A stretch of DNA of 64,000 bases from [Actinomadura] parvosata subsp. kistnae (GTDB lineage: Bacteria; Actinomycetota; Actinomycetes; Streptosporangiales; Streptosporangiaceae). Position 1 is the first letter of the stretch; each line of letters opens with the position of its first letter. The translations under genes were made by a program, and so were the position numbers. Shown here one piece after another: positions 43,635-53,100 of the stretch. The notes under the pieces were generated by a model, which was not told the origin of the DNA, did not search any database, and saw nothing but the letters and a program-made list of their open reading frames with translations. The stretch is from positions 434,001-498,000 of the forward strand of contig NZ_OOHJ01000023.1 of the NCBI RefSeq assembly GCF_900323885.1, given 5' to 3'.

Positions 43635-44360
43635 TCACCGGCACTGCGCCAGCATCGTCTTCTTGTCGGGCGGCGTGACGGGAATGTCGTACTTGAGCGC
43701 CACCTGGGCCCACCGGGTGACGTAGGCGCAGCGCACCTCCCGGCGCGGCGGCAGCCAGCTCGCCGGCCCCGAGGCGTCCTTCTGCTCGTTGGCGTCGCCG
43801 TCGACGGGCAGCAGGTTCAGCGGGTCGTTGGCGAAGTCGAGCCGCTTCGCCATCGGCCACTTCGGCGCGCCCATCCGCCACCCGTAGTTCAGCGGCACCA
43901 CATGATCGACCTGCACCTCGTCCGCGTTGTCCTTGTGCCAGTAGATGAGCCGCCCGGTGTAGGGGTCGGTCAGCTCCATCGAGACGACCTCGCAGTCGGA
44001 GCCCGCCCTGAACTTCACGTTCCGCCCGTCACGGGCCAGCAGGTCGTCGCGGGTACGGCAGCCGTTGCGCGCGTACGGCACCCCGATCGCGTCGTCGGCC
44101 CAGTTCTCGCCGTACCGGGTGCGCTCGTAACCGGTGTTGGGGCCGAGCGCCTTGACCCGCAGCCGCTTGATGAGCCCCCGTGCCTCCGACTTCTCCGCGT
44201 CGGAGACGATGGGTGCCAGACCCGGCAGAGTGCCGCTGACGTTGCCCAGAGGGCTGGCCGCCGTCGCCGGCGGGGTCTTGGCACTGCCGATGAAGGAAAC
44301 GACGATGACGGCTCCGGCAAGGAGCGCCACAGCGTCCTTGGTGCTCAAGCGCGCCTCCAT
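43635..44360 (-). CDS. Secreted HNH-family nuclease (DUF1524-like)
   Basis: A 241-residue exported or membrane-anchored protein: a hydrophobic N-terminus (DAVALLAGAVIVVSFIGSA) precedes the nuclease part. EVQVDHVVPLNYGWRMGAPK and FANDPLNLLPVDGDANEQKD supply the DHV and N-x-x-NL-P residues of the HNH beta-beta-alpha site, as in actinobacterial DUF1524 nucleases. RTRDDLLARDGRNVKF and CEVVSMELTDPYTG are family-conserved. ATG 44360 follows GGAG; ATG 44393 is an upstream alternative. Convergent with the SGNH gene; both are secreted hydrolases. Confidence 0.9.
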   Translation of the reverse strand: MEARLSTKDAVALLAGAVIVVSFIGSAKTPPATAASPLGNVSGTLPGLAPIVSDAEKSEARGLIKRLRVKALGPNTGYERTRYGENWADDAIGVPYARNGCRTRDDLLARDGRNVKFRAGSDCEVVSMELTDPYTGRLIYWHKDNADEVQVDHVVPLNYGWRMGAPKWPMAKRLDFANDPLNLLPVDGDANEQKDASGPASWLPPRREVRCAYVTRWAQVALKYDIPVTPPDKKTMLAQCR

Positions 44361-44661
44361 GAGCTCCAGGTTGTCTAGAGAATTTCCCGGCATCGGCTGT
44401 TTTGACACAGGGAGGGTTGTGTGACGTCTCGTCGCCGGCCTTCCGGAATCGCGCGAGCGTGTTCTCGCGCAAGGCGTTGCGGCCGAGCGTCCGCGCCGCC
44501 ACAGCGTGAGCTTGTTCGGCCAGGTGCACACTGGGGATGAGAGGGGCGGCAATGGCGGAGCGGGAGACGATCGGCGTGGCCGGGCAGAAGCAGCCCTACG
44601 GCCGCGGCGGCCGGAGCGTCAGAACCCCGCGGGAGACGAGGCGTGATGCCGGCCGCCCCGG
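44361..44661. other. Gene-free region between HNH nuclease and nSTAND gene
   Basis: No gene supported in 301 bp. It holds the divergent start regions; TTGACA occurs at about 44402-44407 on the plus strand without a good -10. TGACAC...GTGTGA around 44403-44425 is an imperfect dyad. Confidence 0.5.
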
Positions 44662-47600
44662 ATGCGATACCCCTATGTGAGCGATGAGCGGGACGGGGCG
44701 GATCCGTCGGCGTCCATGCGCGGCGGCGTCGCCCGGGCGATGCGTTCGGCCACGGCACGGGCCCGGGAGTGGACCCCGCCGGCGCTGCTCGCGGTGCTGT
44801 CGGCCGGGGCCTTCGCGCCGCTGCTCGTCCCGGCGCTGGGCGGTTCGGCGCTCGCCGTGGCCGCGATCGGGGCGGTCACCGCGGTCGGTGGGAACCTGCT
44901 GACCGACGTGGTGCGGGCCGGCCTGGACAGCCTCAGACGCGCGGGCGGCGAGCCGTCGCGGGACGCCCTCGAGAACGAGCTGGAGCGCCGCATCCGGGAG
45001 GCGCTGGAGGCCGGCGGGCAGGACGCCACCGAACTGCGCGCGGAGATCGCGCGACTGCTGCGCGAGCACGGGCTGGTCGGCGCGGCGATCGAGGAGGCCG
45101 TGCGCACCGGCAACCGGGAACTGCAGGTGGCGCTGGCCGAGGGGCTCTCCGAGCTGGGTGCCGAGTTCACCGAGTTCGCGTTCGTGCTGTCGGAGGTGGA
45201 CGACCGGCTGAGGTCGATCCGCGAAGGCGTGGACCAGCAGCGGGCCCAGCTGCAGGTGGCGGTGGGCCTGCAGTACCGGCAGGCGACCGACACCCGGCTG
45301 CTGCTGGAGCAACTGGCGGTGATCGAGAGGCGGACGCGGCGGGCGGACGCGCCGCAGGAGGCAGGCGGGCCGGGCTGGTCCGGCGGGAGCCCGTACAAGG
45401 GGCTGGCCACGTACACGGAGGCGGACGCCGGGGTGTTCGCCGGGCGCGAAGTCGTCACCTCGCAGCTGGCCGGCATGCTGTCCGAGCGGCTGGCCGGGCC
45501 CGGCCTGGTGGTGGTGACCGGCGCGTCCGGAGCGGGCAAGTCCTCGTTGCTGCGCGCCGGGCTGTTCGCGGCGATCGCCCGCGGCGACCTGTCCGGGCAG
45601 GCCCGGCACTGGCCGCGGCACGTCCTGGACCGGCCGACCCGCTCTCCGCTGTCCGTGCTGGCCTCGCTGCTGGCGGGGCTGGCCGGGCTGGACGCCCCGA
45701 CGGTGCTGGCGGCGCTCCGGCGTGCCCCGCAGGACGCGTCCCTGCTGGCCCGGCAGGCGGTGGACACCGACGCGCGCAGGCGGGAGCTGCCCGCCGAGGT
45801 CACCGCCGGCTGCCGGCTGATCCTGGTGGTGGACCAGTTCGAGGAGGTGTTCGCGGACGAGAGCGAGGAGGCCGCCGCCGAGCGGGCCGCGTTCGTCACC
45901 GCGTTGCACGCCGCCGCGACCGTCCCGGCCGGGGCCGCCGGCCTGCCCCCCGCGCTCGTGCTGATCGCGGTCCGGGGCGACGTGATCGACAAGTGCGCCG
46001 ACCACCCGGAGCTCGTGACCGCCCTGCGGGAGGGGCCGTTCGTCCTCGGCCCGATGACGGAGCCCGAGCTGCGGGCCGCGATCACGGTGCCGGCCCACGC
46101 CGCCGGGCTCGACGTCGAGGCGGGCCTGGCCGACACGATCCTCGGCGAGCTGCGCTCCTCGTCCGGCACGTTCGACGCGGGCGTCCTGCCGCTGCTGTCC
46201 CAGACGATGCTCACCGTCTGGGAGCACCGCGAGGACCGACGGCTGACCCACCGGGGATACGCGGTCACCGGCGGCGTCACCCATGCCGTCGCGAGCAGCG
46301 CGGAGGCCGCCTATGACAGCCTTGACCCCAGCCGGCGGGAGCTGGCCCGCCGGCTGTTCCAGCGGCTGACCGCCGTCTCGGGGGAGGCGCGGCTGACCCG
46401 CCGCCCGGCGACCCGCACCGCCCTGACGCAGCTGGACGGCGGCGCCGCGCTGGACGAGGTGCTGGAGGTGTTCGCCCGGCGCCGCCTGATCGTCATCGAC
46501 GCGGGATCGGTGCAGATCGCCCACGACGCCCTGCTGCAGCGCTGGCCCCGCCTGCACGGCTGGCTGGAGGCCGACCTGGCCGGGCACGCCCTGCGCGGCC
46601 AGCTGCTGGAGGACGCCGAGGACTGGGAGCGGAACGGCCGCGACCCCTCGTACCTGTATCGGGGCGAGCGGCTGGCCGCCGTCCTGCACGCCCGGACACG
46701 CTGGCAGGACGGCCCGCTCGCCGGCGCCCCGCGCCTGTTCCTGGACGCCGCCGTCCGCGCGGACACCCGCGGCAGGCGGCAGCGGCGCCTCACCCTCGCC
46801 GCCCTGTCGGCGCTGTTCCTGGCCGCCCTCGTCCTCGCCAACGTCGCCCTGGTGCAGGGCGGCGCGGCGCGTCAGCAGGCCACCCTGGCGCAGGAACGGC
46901 TGCGCGTCGCCCTGGCCCGGCAGCTCGTCGCCAAGGCCGAGGCGGCTCTGGGCTCCGACCCCAGGACCGCGCTGATGCTCATGGTCGCCGCGCACCGTGT
47001 CCACGGCGACGCCGAGACGTACTCCTCGCTGCAGGAGGCGATCACCACCACGCCGTACGCCGGGCAGCTCACCGGCGTGCGCGACCAGGTCCACTCGCTG
47101 GACTACTCCGCCGACGGCCGCCACCTCGCCGCCGGCTTCACCAACGGCACCATCATGCTGTGGGACGTGCGCGACCCGCTGCGGCCCCGGCAGGCCGGCG
47201 CGCCGTTCATCGCCTTCGAGTCCCCCGCCACCGTCACCTTCTCGGCGGACGGCGGTCGCCTCGTCACCGTCGGCTCCGGCGGCGAGGTCGTGATCTGGGA
47301 CCTGCGCGACCCGGCGCGCCCCCGCAAGCTGGGCACGCCGGTGGCGGGCAAGAGGTACCGCCAGGGCGGCGCGTGGGTGTCGCCGGACGGCGCCGTGCTG
47401 GCCACCTCATGGAAGGACCAGCCCCGGCTCCAGCTCTGGGACCTGCGCGAGCCCGGCCGGATCCGCAGGCTCGGGCGCGCGATCGACGTCAACGGCGGGG
47501 AGGTCTCCGCCCTGGCGTTCTCCGCGGACGGCGCCACGATCGCCGCCGGCGGAGGCGGCGAGAAGCCGGTCACGCTCTGGGACGTCGGCGGACGGAAGGC

Positions 47601-49209
47601 GCCGCGGCTGCTCGGCCGCATCCCGCCCCCGCACAGGGACCTGGTGGACAATCTCGCCTTCTCGCCCGACGGCAGGATGCTCGCCGTGAGCGGGACGCTG
47701 CGCGGCATCGCGCTGTGGAACGTGAGCGACCCGGCCGAACCGCGGGCCGCCCGTGACGTCGTCCGTGTCGCGTTGGGCTCCCGGGTGCGGTTCTCCCCTC
47801 GAGGCGCGACCCTGGCCACGACCGGCGGCCGCGACACCGGCCTGCTGCTCTGGGACGTCACCTATCCGGACTTTCCCAACCGGACCGAACGGCTGGTCGC
47901 CGGGCGTAACGACACGACCATGACGTTCTCCCCGGACGGCGGCATGGTCGCCAGCGGGAGCGAGGACGGCCACGTCACCCTCTGGAACCTGGACCGCGCC
48001 GGCCGCCCGCGCGCCTTCGGCCGCCCGTTCGTGGGACACCAGGAGGGCCGCTACCCCGACATCTACGGCCTGGCCATGTCGGCCGACGCCACGATGGTCG
48101 CGACCAGCGGCCGCGACAGCACCGTCGAGGTATGGGACATCGCCGACCGCGCCCGGCCGCGCCGGCTGGCCGTGCTGAAGGGGCACACCGGCGAGGGGAT
48201 CGAGGGCGTCGCCTTCGCCCCCGACGGCAGGATCCTGGCCACCGGCGGCGTCGACCAGAACGTCTTCCTGTGGGACCTGACCGACTGCGCCCGCCCCCGC
48301 CGCCTGCGGACCGCGCTCACCGGGCCGACGAACATCATCCGCTCCCTGCTGTTCACGGACGGCGGCAGGACGCTCATCGTGGCCGGCGACCAGGCGACGA
48401 TCTTCTGGGACGTGCGGGACCCCGCCCGGCCCCGGCAGATCGCGCACGTCCTCGACGAGGAGGGCGTGCTCGCCATCCGGCAGGTGAGGGACGGCCGCGT
48501 GCTGGCCGTCGTCCGCGGATCCGGCACGTACGCGACGCCGGCCGTCGCTCAGCCGGCCGTCTCACCGACTCAGACAGGTGGCTCCAACGGTGCCGCCGAG
48601 GCGCGGCCCGGCCGACCGACGGACGGGCCCGGGGATCCGGACGGCGCCCGGCTGTGGGACCTCACCGACCCCCACCACCCTCGCCGCGTCGGCCCGGCCC
48701 TCGTGGGCCACGCGGCCGAGGTGCAGAGCGCGGCGCTGTCACCGGCGGGCGACCTGCTCGTCACGGGCGACCGCGACGGGGTGGCCATCCTCTGGGACGC
48801 CGGTGACCCGGCCCGCCTGCGGCGCCTCGGCGACCCGCTCACCCCGCACGGCAGCCTCATGTCGATCAACATGGCGTTCGCTCCCTCGACCGACATCATG
48901 GCGACGGGAGGCATCGACGGCAACGCCTACCTGTGGGACCTCGGCAACCGGATCCTGCCCCGGCGGCTCGGCACGGCGCTGGCCGACAACCTGGACACCG
49001 TCGGGCACCTGGTGTTCGACCGCGAGGGGGAGCTGCTGGCCACCGCGGGCGCCAGGGGCGACGTCGTCCTGTGGGACCTGCGGCCGACGTACGCCCTGCG
49101 CGCCCACCTCGACGAGACGGTCTGCCTGGTCACCGGCGGCGGCCTGGATCGCGACCAGTGGGGCCGCTACCTGCAGGCGCTGCCCTACCGGGACACCTGC
49201 CCCCCGTGA
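44662..49209 (+). CDS. Membrane-anchored nSTAND1 NTPase with WD40 beta-propeller
   Basis: A 1515-residue STAND protein. A first hydrophobic pair (LLAVLSAGAFAPLLVPALGG, residues about 42-80) and a helical segment lead to the nSTAND1 module, opened by SPYKGLATYTEADAGVFAGR (from 243). Walker A is GASGAGKSS (287 on) and Walker B LILVVDQFEEVF (D391). After the helical lid, a transmembrane helix (LTLAALSALFLAALVLANVA, about 708-730) precedes about 14 WD40 blades from residue 800 to the end (SADGRHLAAG...LWDVRDP and similar). Such proteins are thought to sense an intruder or stress through the propeller and oligomerise. ATG 44662 is the first start; GTG 44677 is possible. It lies next to the WXG/amidoligase cassette. 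Confidence 0.92.
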   Translation: MRYPYVSDERDGADPSASMRGGVARAMRSATARAREWTPPALLAVLSAGAFAPLLVPALGGSALAVAAIGAVTAVGGNLLTDVVRAGLDSLRRAGGEPSRDALENELERRIREALEAGGQDATELRAEIARLLREHGLVGAAIEEAVRTGNRELQVALAEGLSELGAEFTEFAFVLSEVDDRLRSIREGVDQQRAQLQVAVGLQYRQATDTRLLLEQLAVIERRTRRADAPQEAGGPGWSGGSPYKGLATYTEADAGVFAGREVVTSQLAGMLSERLAGPGLVVVTGASGAGKSSLLRAGLFAAIARGDLSGQARHWPRHVLDRPTRSPLSVLASLLAGLAGLDAPTVLAALRRAPQDASLLARQAVDTDARRRELPAEVTAGCRLILVVDQFEEVFADESEEAAAERAAFVTALHAAATVPAGAAGLPPALVLIAVRGDVIDKCADHPELVTALREGPFVLGPMTEPELRAAITVPAHAAGLDVEAGLADTILGELRSSSGTFDAGVLPLLSQTMLTVWEHREDRRLTHRGYAVTGGVTHAVASSAEAAYDSLDPSRRELARRLFQRLTAVSGEARLTRRPATRTALTQLDGGAALDEVLEVFARRRLIVIDAGSVQIAHDALLQRWPRLHGWLEADLAGHALRGQLLEDAEDWERNGRDPSYLYRGERLAAVLHARTRWQDGPLAGAPRLFLDAAVRADTRGRRQRRLTLAALSALFLAALVLANVALVQGGAARQQATLAQERLRVALARQLVAKAEAALGSDPRTALMLMVAAHRVHGDAETYSSLQEAITTTPYAGQLTGVRDQVHSLDYSADGRHLAAGFTNGTIMLWDVRDPLRPRQAGAPFIAFESPATVTFSADGGRLVTVGSGGEVVIWDLRDPARPRKLGTPVAGKRYRQGGAWVSPDGAVLATSWKDQPRLQLWDLREPGRIRRLGRAIDVNGGEVSALAFSADGATIAAGGGGEKPVTLWDVGGRKAPRLLGRIPPPHRDLVDNLAFSPDGRMLAVSGTLRGIALWNVSDPAEPRAARDVVRVALGSRVRFSPRGATLATTGGRDTGLLLWDVTYPDFPNRTERLVAGRNDTTMTFSPDGGMVASGSEDGHVTLWNLDRAGRPRAFGRPFVGHQEGRYPDIYGLAMSADATMVATSGRDSTVEVWDIADRARPRRLAVLKGHTGEGIEGVAFAPDGRILATGGVDQNVFLWDLTDCARPRRLRTALTGPTNIIRSLLFTDGGRTLIVAGDQATIFWDVRDPARPRQIAHVLDEEGVLAIRQVRDGRVLAVVRGSGTYATPAVAQPAVSPTQTGGSNGAAEARPGRPTDGPGDPDGARLWDLTDPHHPRRVGPALVGHAAEVQSAALSPAGDLLVTGDRDGVAILWDAGDPARLRRLGDPLTPHGSLMSINMAFAPSTDIMATGGIDGNAYLWDLGNRILPRRLGTALADNLDTVGHLVFDREGELLATAGARGDVVLWDLRPTYALRAHLDETVCLVTGGGLDRDQWGRYLQALPYRDTCPP

Positions 49210-49351
49210 CGGGTTCCCGGCCGCGTCCGGCGCGTGAGCCGGTCGTGATCGCGAAACGTCACCGGAGCCACCTGGCCCTGGTCGGCTCTCCCCGGCAGGC
49301 GTCGAGCGGTTGGACGTCGCCGTCCAGTGGCCGAACGCCGTCCCACCGTCG
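49210..49351. other. Convergent intergenic gap
   Basis: No gene. Separates the converging nSTAND-WD40 and WXG-like genes; no clear hairpin terminator seen. Confidence 0.4.
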
Positions 49352-49657
49352 TCAGCCGCGGATCGTCGAGGCGTCGTCGCCGTCGCGGTAGGTGCGCAGT
49401 GCGCGCAGCAGCCGGGACTCCTGCCGGCCGAGCGCGCCGGCCAGCAAATCCAGGCCGGCGCCGATGGCGTCGAGCCGGGTCCCGCGCGCCTGTCGGTAGC
49501 CGCGGCCGTAGTCGTCGTCGCCCACGGCCGTGCGGGCGGCGCTCGCGGACGTCTCGTAGCGGGCGCCGGTGCCGGACACGCGGCCCGCCACGTCGCTCGT
49601 CCCGCGCGCCAGGCGGCGCAGCTCGCTCTTGCTGTAGACGACCCCGTCGAACTCCAT
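49352..49657 (-). CDS. Small WXG100/EspC-like helical protein
   Basis: A 101-residue two-helix protein: VVYSKSELRRLARGTSDVAG, then ARYETSASAARTAVGDDDYG and LDAIGAGLDLLAGALGRQES. Length and helix-turn-helix hairpin fit the WXG100/EspC superfamily exported by type VII (ESX) systems, although no strict WxG occurs. The C-terminal YRDGD matches the YxxxD/E export signal. Leaderless-type promoter TACGCT (49671-49666, minus strand) lies 8 nt before ATG 49657. Divergent from YbaB and the large amidoligase protein, its likely partners. Confidence 0.72.
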   Translation of the reverse strand: MEFDGVVYSKSELRRLARGTSDVAGRVSGTGARYETSASAARTAVGDDDYGRGYRQARGTRLDAIGAGLDLLAGALGRQESRLLRALRTYRDGDDASTIRG

Positions 49658-49774
49658 CAAACAGCAGCGTAGCCCGTTATCGCCCGCTAAATGTGGATCT
49701 AGGCCGCGAAAGTGGGAGAGGATGGGACAGTCTGGAGGCCCTTGAGGTTCGAGTGGCGGATGTGGAGTCGGCGA
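49658..49774. promoter_or_regulatory. Divergent promoter region of WXG/YbaB cassette
   Basis: Relatively AT-rich at 49672-49705. TACGCT serves the minus gene; TAGGCC near 49700 could serve the plus genes. The plus-strand frame is open from ATG 49712, so a slightly longer YbaB protein is possible. Confidence 0.5.
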
Positions 49775-50152
49775 ATGGCGTCGGATGAGCAGTGGCGGCT
49801 GCTGGAGCAGCTCGTCCAGGAGGTCGACCAGCAGACCGAGCAGCTCAGACGGATGCAGGAGAGGATGCGGGACCTGTCGGCGACGGCCACGTCGAAGGAC
49901 GGCATGGTGACCGTCACCGTCGGCCCGCGCGGCGAGGTGCGCACGATCGACCTCGACCCGCGCGTCTACCGCAAGCTGTCGCCGTCGGAGCTGTCCGACA
50001 CGATCGTGGCGCAGATCGGCGACGCCACCCGGCAGGTCTCCGGTGAGCTGAAGGAGCTGATGGCGCCCCTCGTCCCTGACCTGCCGTTCGAGGACCTGTT
50101 CGGGGACGGGACCGGCTTCGAGTCCTTCCTGCCCCGGCCCGGAACGTCCTAG
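49775..50152 (+). CDS. YbaB/EbfC-family nucleoid-associated protein
   Basis: A 125-residue YbaB/EbfC protein: N-terminal coiled helix (LLEQLVQEVDQQTEQLRRMQ), beta core TATSKDGMVTVTVGPRGEVR then TIDLDPRVYRKLSPSEL, and a C-terminal helix. In actinomycetes such paralogues commonly precede WXG-type or large secreted-effector genes. The acidic tail (PFEDLFGDGTGFES) is an addition. ATG 49775 follows GGAG at 8 nt; ATGs at 49712 and 49760 are alternatives. Its stop abuts the ATG of the next gene with no gap, so the two are translated together. Confidence 0.9.
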   Translation: MASDEQWRLLEQLVQEVDQQTEQLRRMQERMRDLSATATSKDGMVTVTVGPRGEVRTIDLDPRVYRKLSPSELSDTIVAQIGDATRQVSGELKELMAPLVPDLPFEDLFGDGTGFESFLPRPGTS

Positions 50153-53100
50153 ATGGGGCTCGACCTCAGCCGGGTGCCCGAGGTGGTCAGGCCGATCGCG
50201 CAGCCGCTGACGGGCGGGGCGCTGCCCGAGGCCGACGTCGCCGGGATCATCGCCGAGGCGCGGACCATGGAGGAGCTCGCCGACACCCTGGCCGAGATCA
50301 GGGCCGACGACGCGGGCGCGGTCATGCGGCTGCTGCGCGACGGGGTCTGGAAGGGGGCCGCGAAGGAGACGTTCGAGCAGGTCTTCGCCGCTCTCAGCGG
50401 GAACGACGACAGGCCAGGCTCCCCGCAGGCCCTGCTCGACCTGCTGGAGCAGGCGCTGCGGGAGGAGGCGCGGTCGCTGCGCGAGCACGGCGTGCGGATG
50501 CAGCACACCGAATGGATGATCTACGCGTCGCTGGCGCTGCTCGGCGCGATGATCGTCAGGCTGCTGGTCTGGATCTACGTGAACGGCCCCGCCGTGCTCG
50601 GGCTGATCCAGCACCACACGCTGCTGACCAGGGTGAGCATCCAGACGCTGAAGCGGCTCGTCCTGATCGACATGCTGCGGTTCGGCGGCATCATGGGCGG
50701 CCTGGACCTCGGCGTGCAGGTGGCCCAGCAGCTCTGGGGCGTGCGTGAGGCGGGCGACTTCGACTACGCCTCGCTGGCCATGTCGGCCGGCAGCGGCGCG
50801 CTGACCGGGGCGCTCTTCGCCGGCGCGAACGCGGGGCTGTCGCGGCTGCTGAGCCGGGAGATGGTGTACGTCGCCTCCAAGACCGAGCTCGCCGTCCGCG
50901 ACAAGGTCGTGGCGCTCGGCCAGAGCATGTACGGCCAGGCGCTGCTGGGCGGCGTGACGGGCACCGCCGGCGCGGTCCCCGGGCTGGCGCTCAGCGGGCA
51001 GCTCGACGCCGCGCACCTCGGGTACACGTTCCTGTCGGGCGTCGCGGGCGGCCTGGACGTGCCGGCTTCGGCCAGGGTGAGCTACCGGCCGCTGCCGGAC
51101 GCCGCCGAGCTCGGCGGGCGGCCCGGCGGCTCGCCTCCCGGGCCGCACGACGGCACGACCCTCGCCCGTCATGGGCAGGACCCGCCGCACGACGGCGGCA
51201 TCGGGTCGGTCGGTGACCGCTCGCCTTCGCCGGCGGGCGAGACGGGGAGCGGCACGCTTCCGCCGCCTCGGGGCGAGACGATCGTGGGCGAGGTCGTCCG
51301 GCGCCGCGACACGCCGCTACCTCCCTCACCGACGCACGTGGCGGGCGGATCAGTGGAGCGGCCTGCGTCCGGTCCCGCCGTCGCCGAGCGCGGTCCGGTG
51401 CACGTCCCACCGGACCGCGGCACCCACCCGGTGCCGGACCAGCAGGCGTCCACGACTGCCCGGCCGCATCCCGGACAGTCGGAGCCGCCCCCGGTACCGG
51501 CGGCCCGCCCGGCCCCCGGTGACCGCCTGTCCGACGGATACGCTCCCATCGCGGATCCGCGCCCGCGCAACTTCGCCGAGGCCGCGGCGATCGTCCACCG
51601 CTGGACGCCCGGCGACGGCGCGCAGAACCGCATCGAACAGCTGCTCAACGGCCGGCACACGGACGACGGCCCGCCGGACCCGCAACTTCTGGAGCACGGC
51701 CGGCACATCATGCGGGGCCTGCCCGTCCAGGACCGAAGCGACGCGACCGCCGCCACGCTGGCCACGATGAGCACGAGCCTGCGCGCGGAGAACGCGACCA
51801 GGGCCGTCGACGACCTGGCGACGCAGCTCTTCGGCGCGCGCCGCGACATCGACGCCCTGGTCGACCTCTACCGCGAGGCCCAGAGCCAGGGCATGGCCCC
51901 GGAGGCCGCCCGCGGCCGCGCCGAGGTGGCCGACGTGCTCGCCAGGACGATGGCGGCGGATCGCCACCGCTGGCTCGGCCACCTGCACCGGGCCGTGCTG
52001 CCCACCACGACCGCCGGGGACGCGCGCGCGGCCGGGATCATCGTGGAGGCGATGGGGCCCCTGGTCACGGCGAGCACGGTCAGCGCGTTCACCCGGCCCC
52101 TGATGCAGAGCGCCGGGGTGCAGACCGTCGGGCAGCTGCTCCCGCTCGTGCGGTCGGCGCACGACCACGGCTTCCTGCCTGCGGCGACGACCGGGGAGCA
52201 CGCCTTCCAGGAGGCCATGCGGAGCTTCCGGGAGACCGATCCGCGGCTGTGGGACGGCCTGCTGGTGGCCGACAACTACAACCTGACCGGCCTCGGCGAC
52301 GACGGCACCCGGCTGCTCGCGTCCCTGAACGACATCGTGCGGCATCCGGAGACGGGCATGGGACGGCGGGTCGTCCTGCCGCTGGAGCGCCTGGCCACGG
52401 AGGTCGGCCAGGCGGGCTCGGTCGAGCAGCTCCTCCGCCTGGCCGGGGACGCGCCCGGCTCGGCGCACGCCGCCGGCGTGCGCGAGCTGATCGAGCTGCT
52501 GACCGCGCACCGGTCGCGGGACCCCTACCTGTGGGACGGGCTGCGCCTCGCCACCGAGTACGGCCTCCCGCGAACGGCCGACGCCGAGGCGCGGGCGCTG
52601 GCCCGGCTCGCCGAGATCACCGCCGCGGAGTCGCCGTCCCGGATCTGGGTGTTCGACCCGCTGCGCCGCCTGGCCGACCAGGCGGGGCTCGGCCACTCCG
52701 TGGAAGAGCTGGCCCGGCGGACGGCCGAGGCCGGGCGGAGCGGCCTCGACCTCTTCGGCCCGATCGACCGGCAGCAGGTGCTGGACGCGTTGGCGCCGTC
52801 CCGGGCCGTGGGCGAAACCCCCGCACCGCGCGTGGACGGAAGCAGCACCCCGAACGGGTGGGGGAGCCCGAGGAGCCTGCACGACCTGTCCCCTTCGGCC
52901 GTGCGGGAGGCCAGGGAGGCGGCCAGCGCGCACCACGCCCAGGCCCAGCGGGAACACCACCAGAACCGGTCGCGGTTGCGCCGCGCTCTGGCGCCAGCCT
53001 TCGGCACGGACCCGCGGATCATCGCCGAGCGGCGGATGATCGCCTCGCTGGAGGCCCGCGCGCGGGCGTGGCAGCGCTGGCCGGACGCGCCCGAGGTGTC

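Noticed and set aside
44596-47124. An 842-residue minus-strand open frame opposite the nSTAND gene
   Set aside because: Shadow of the NTPase frame; no recognisable motif.
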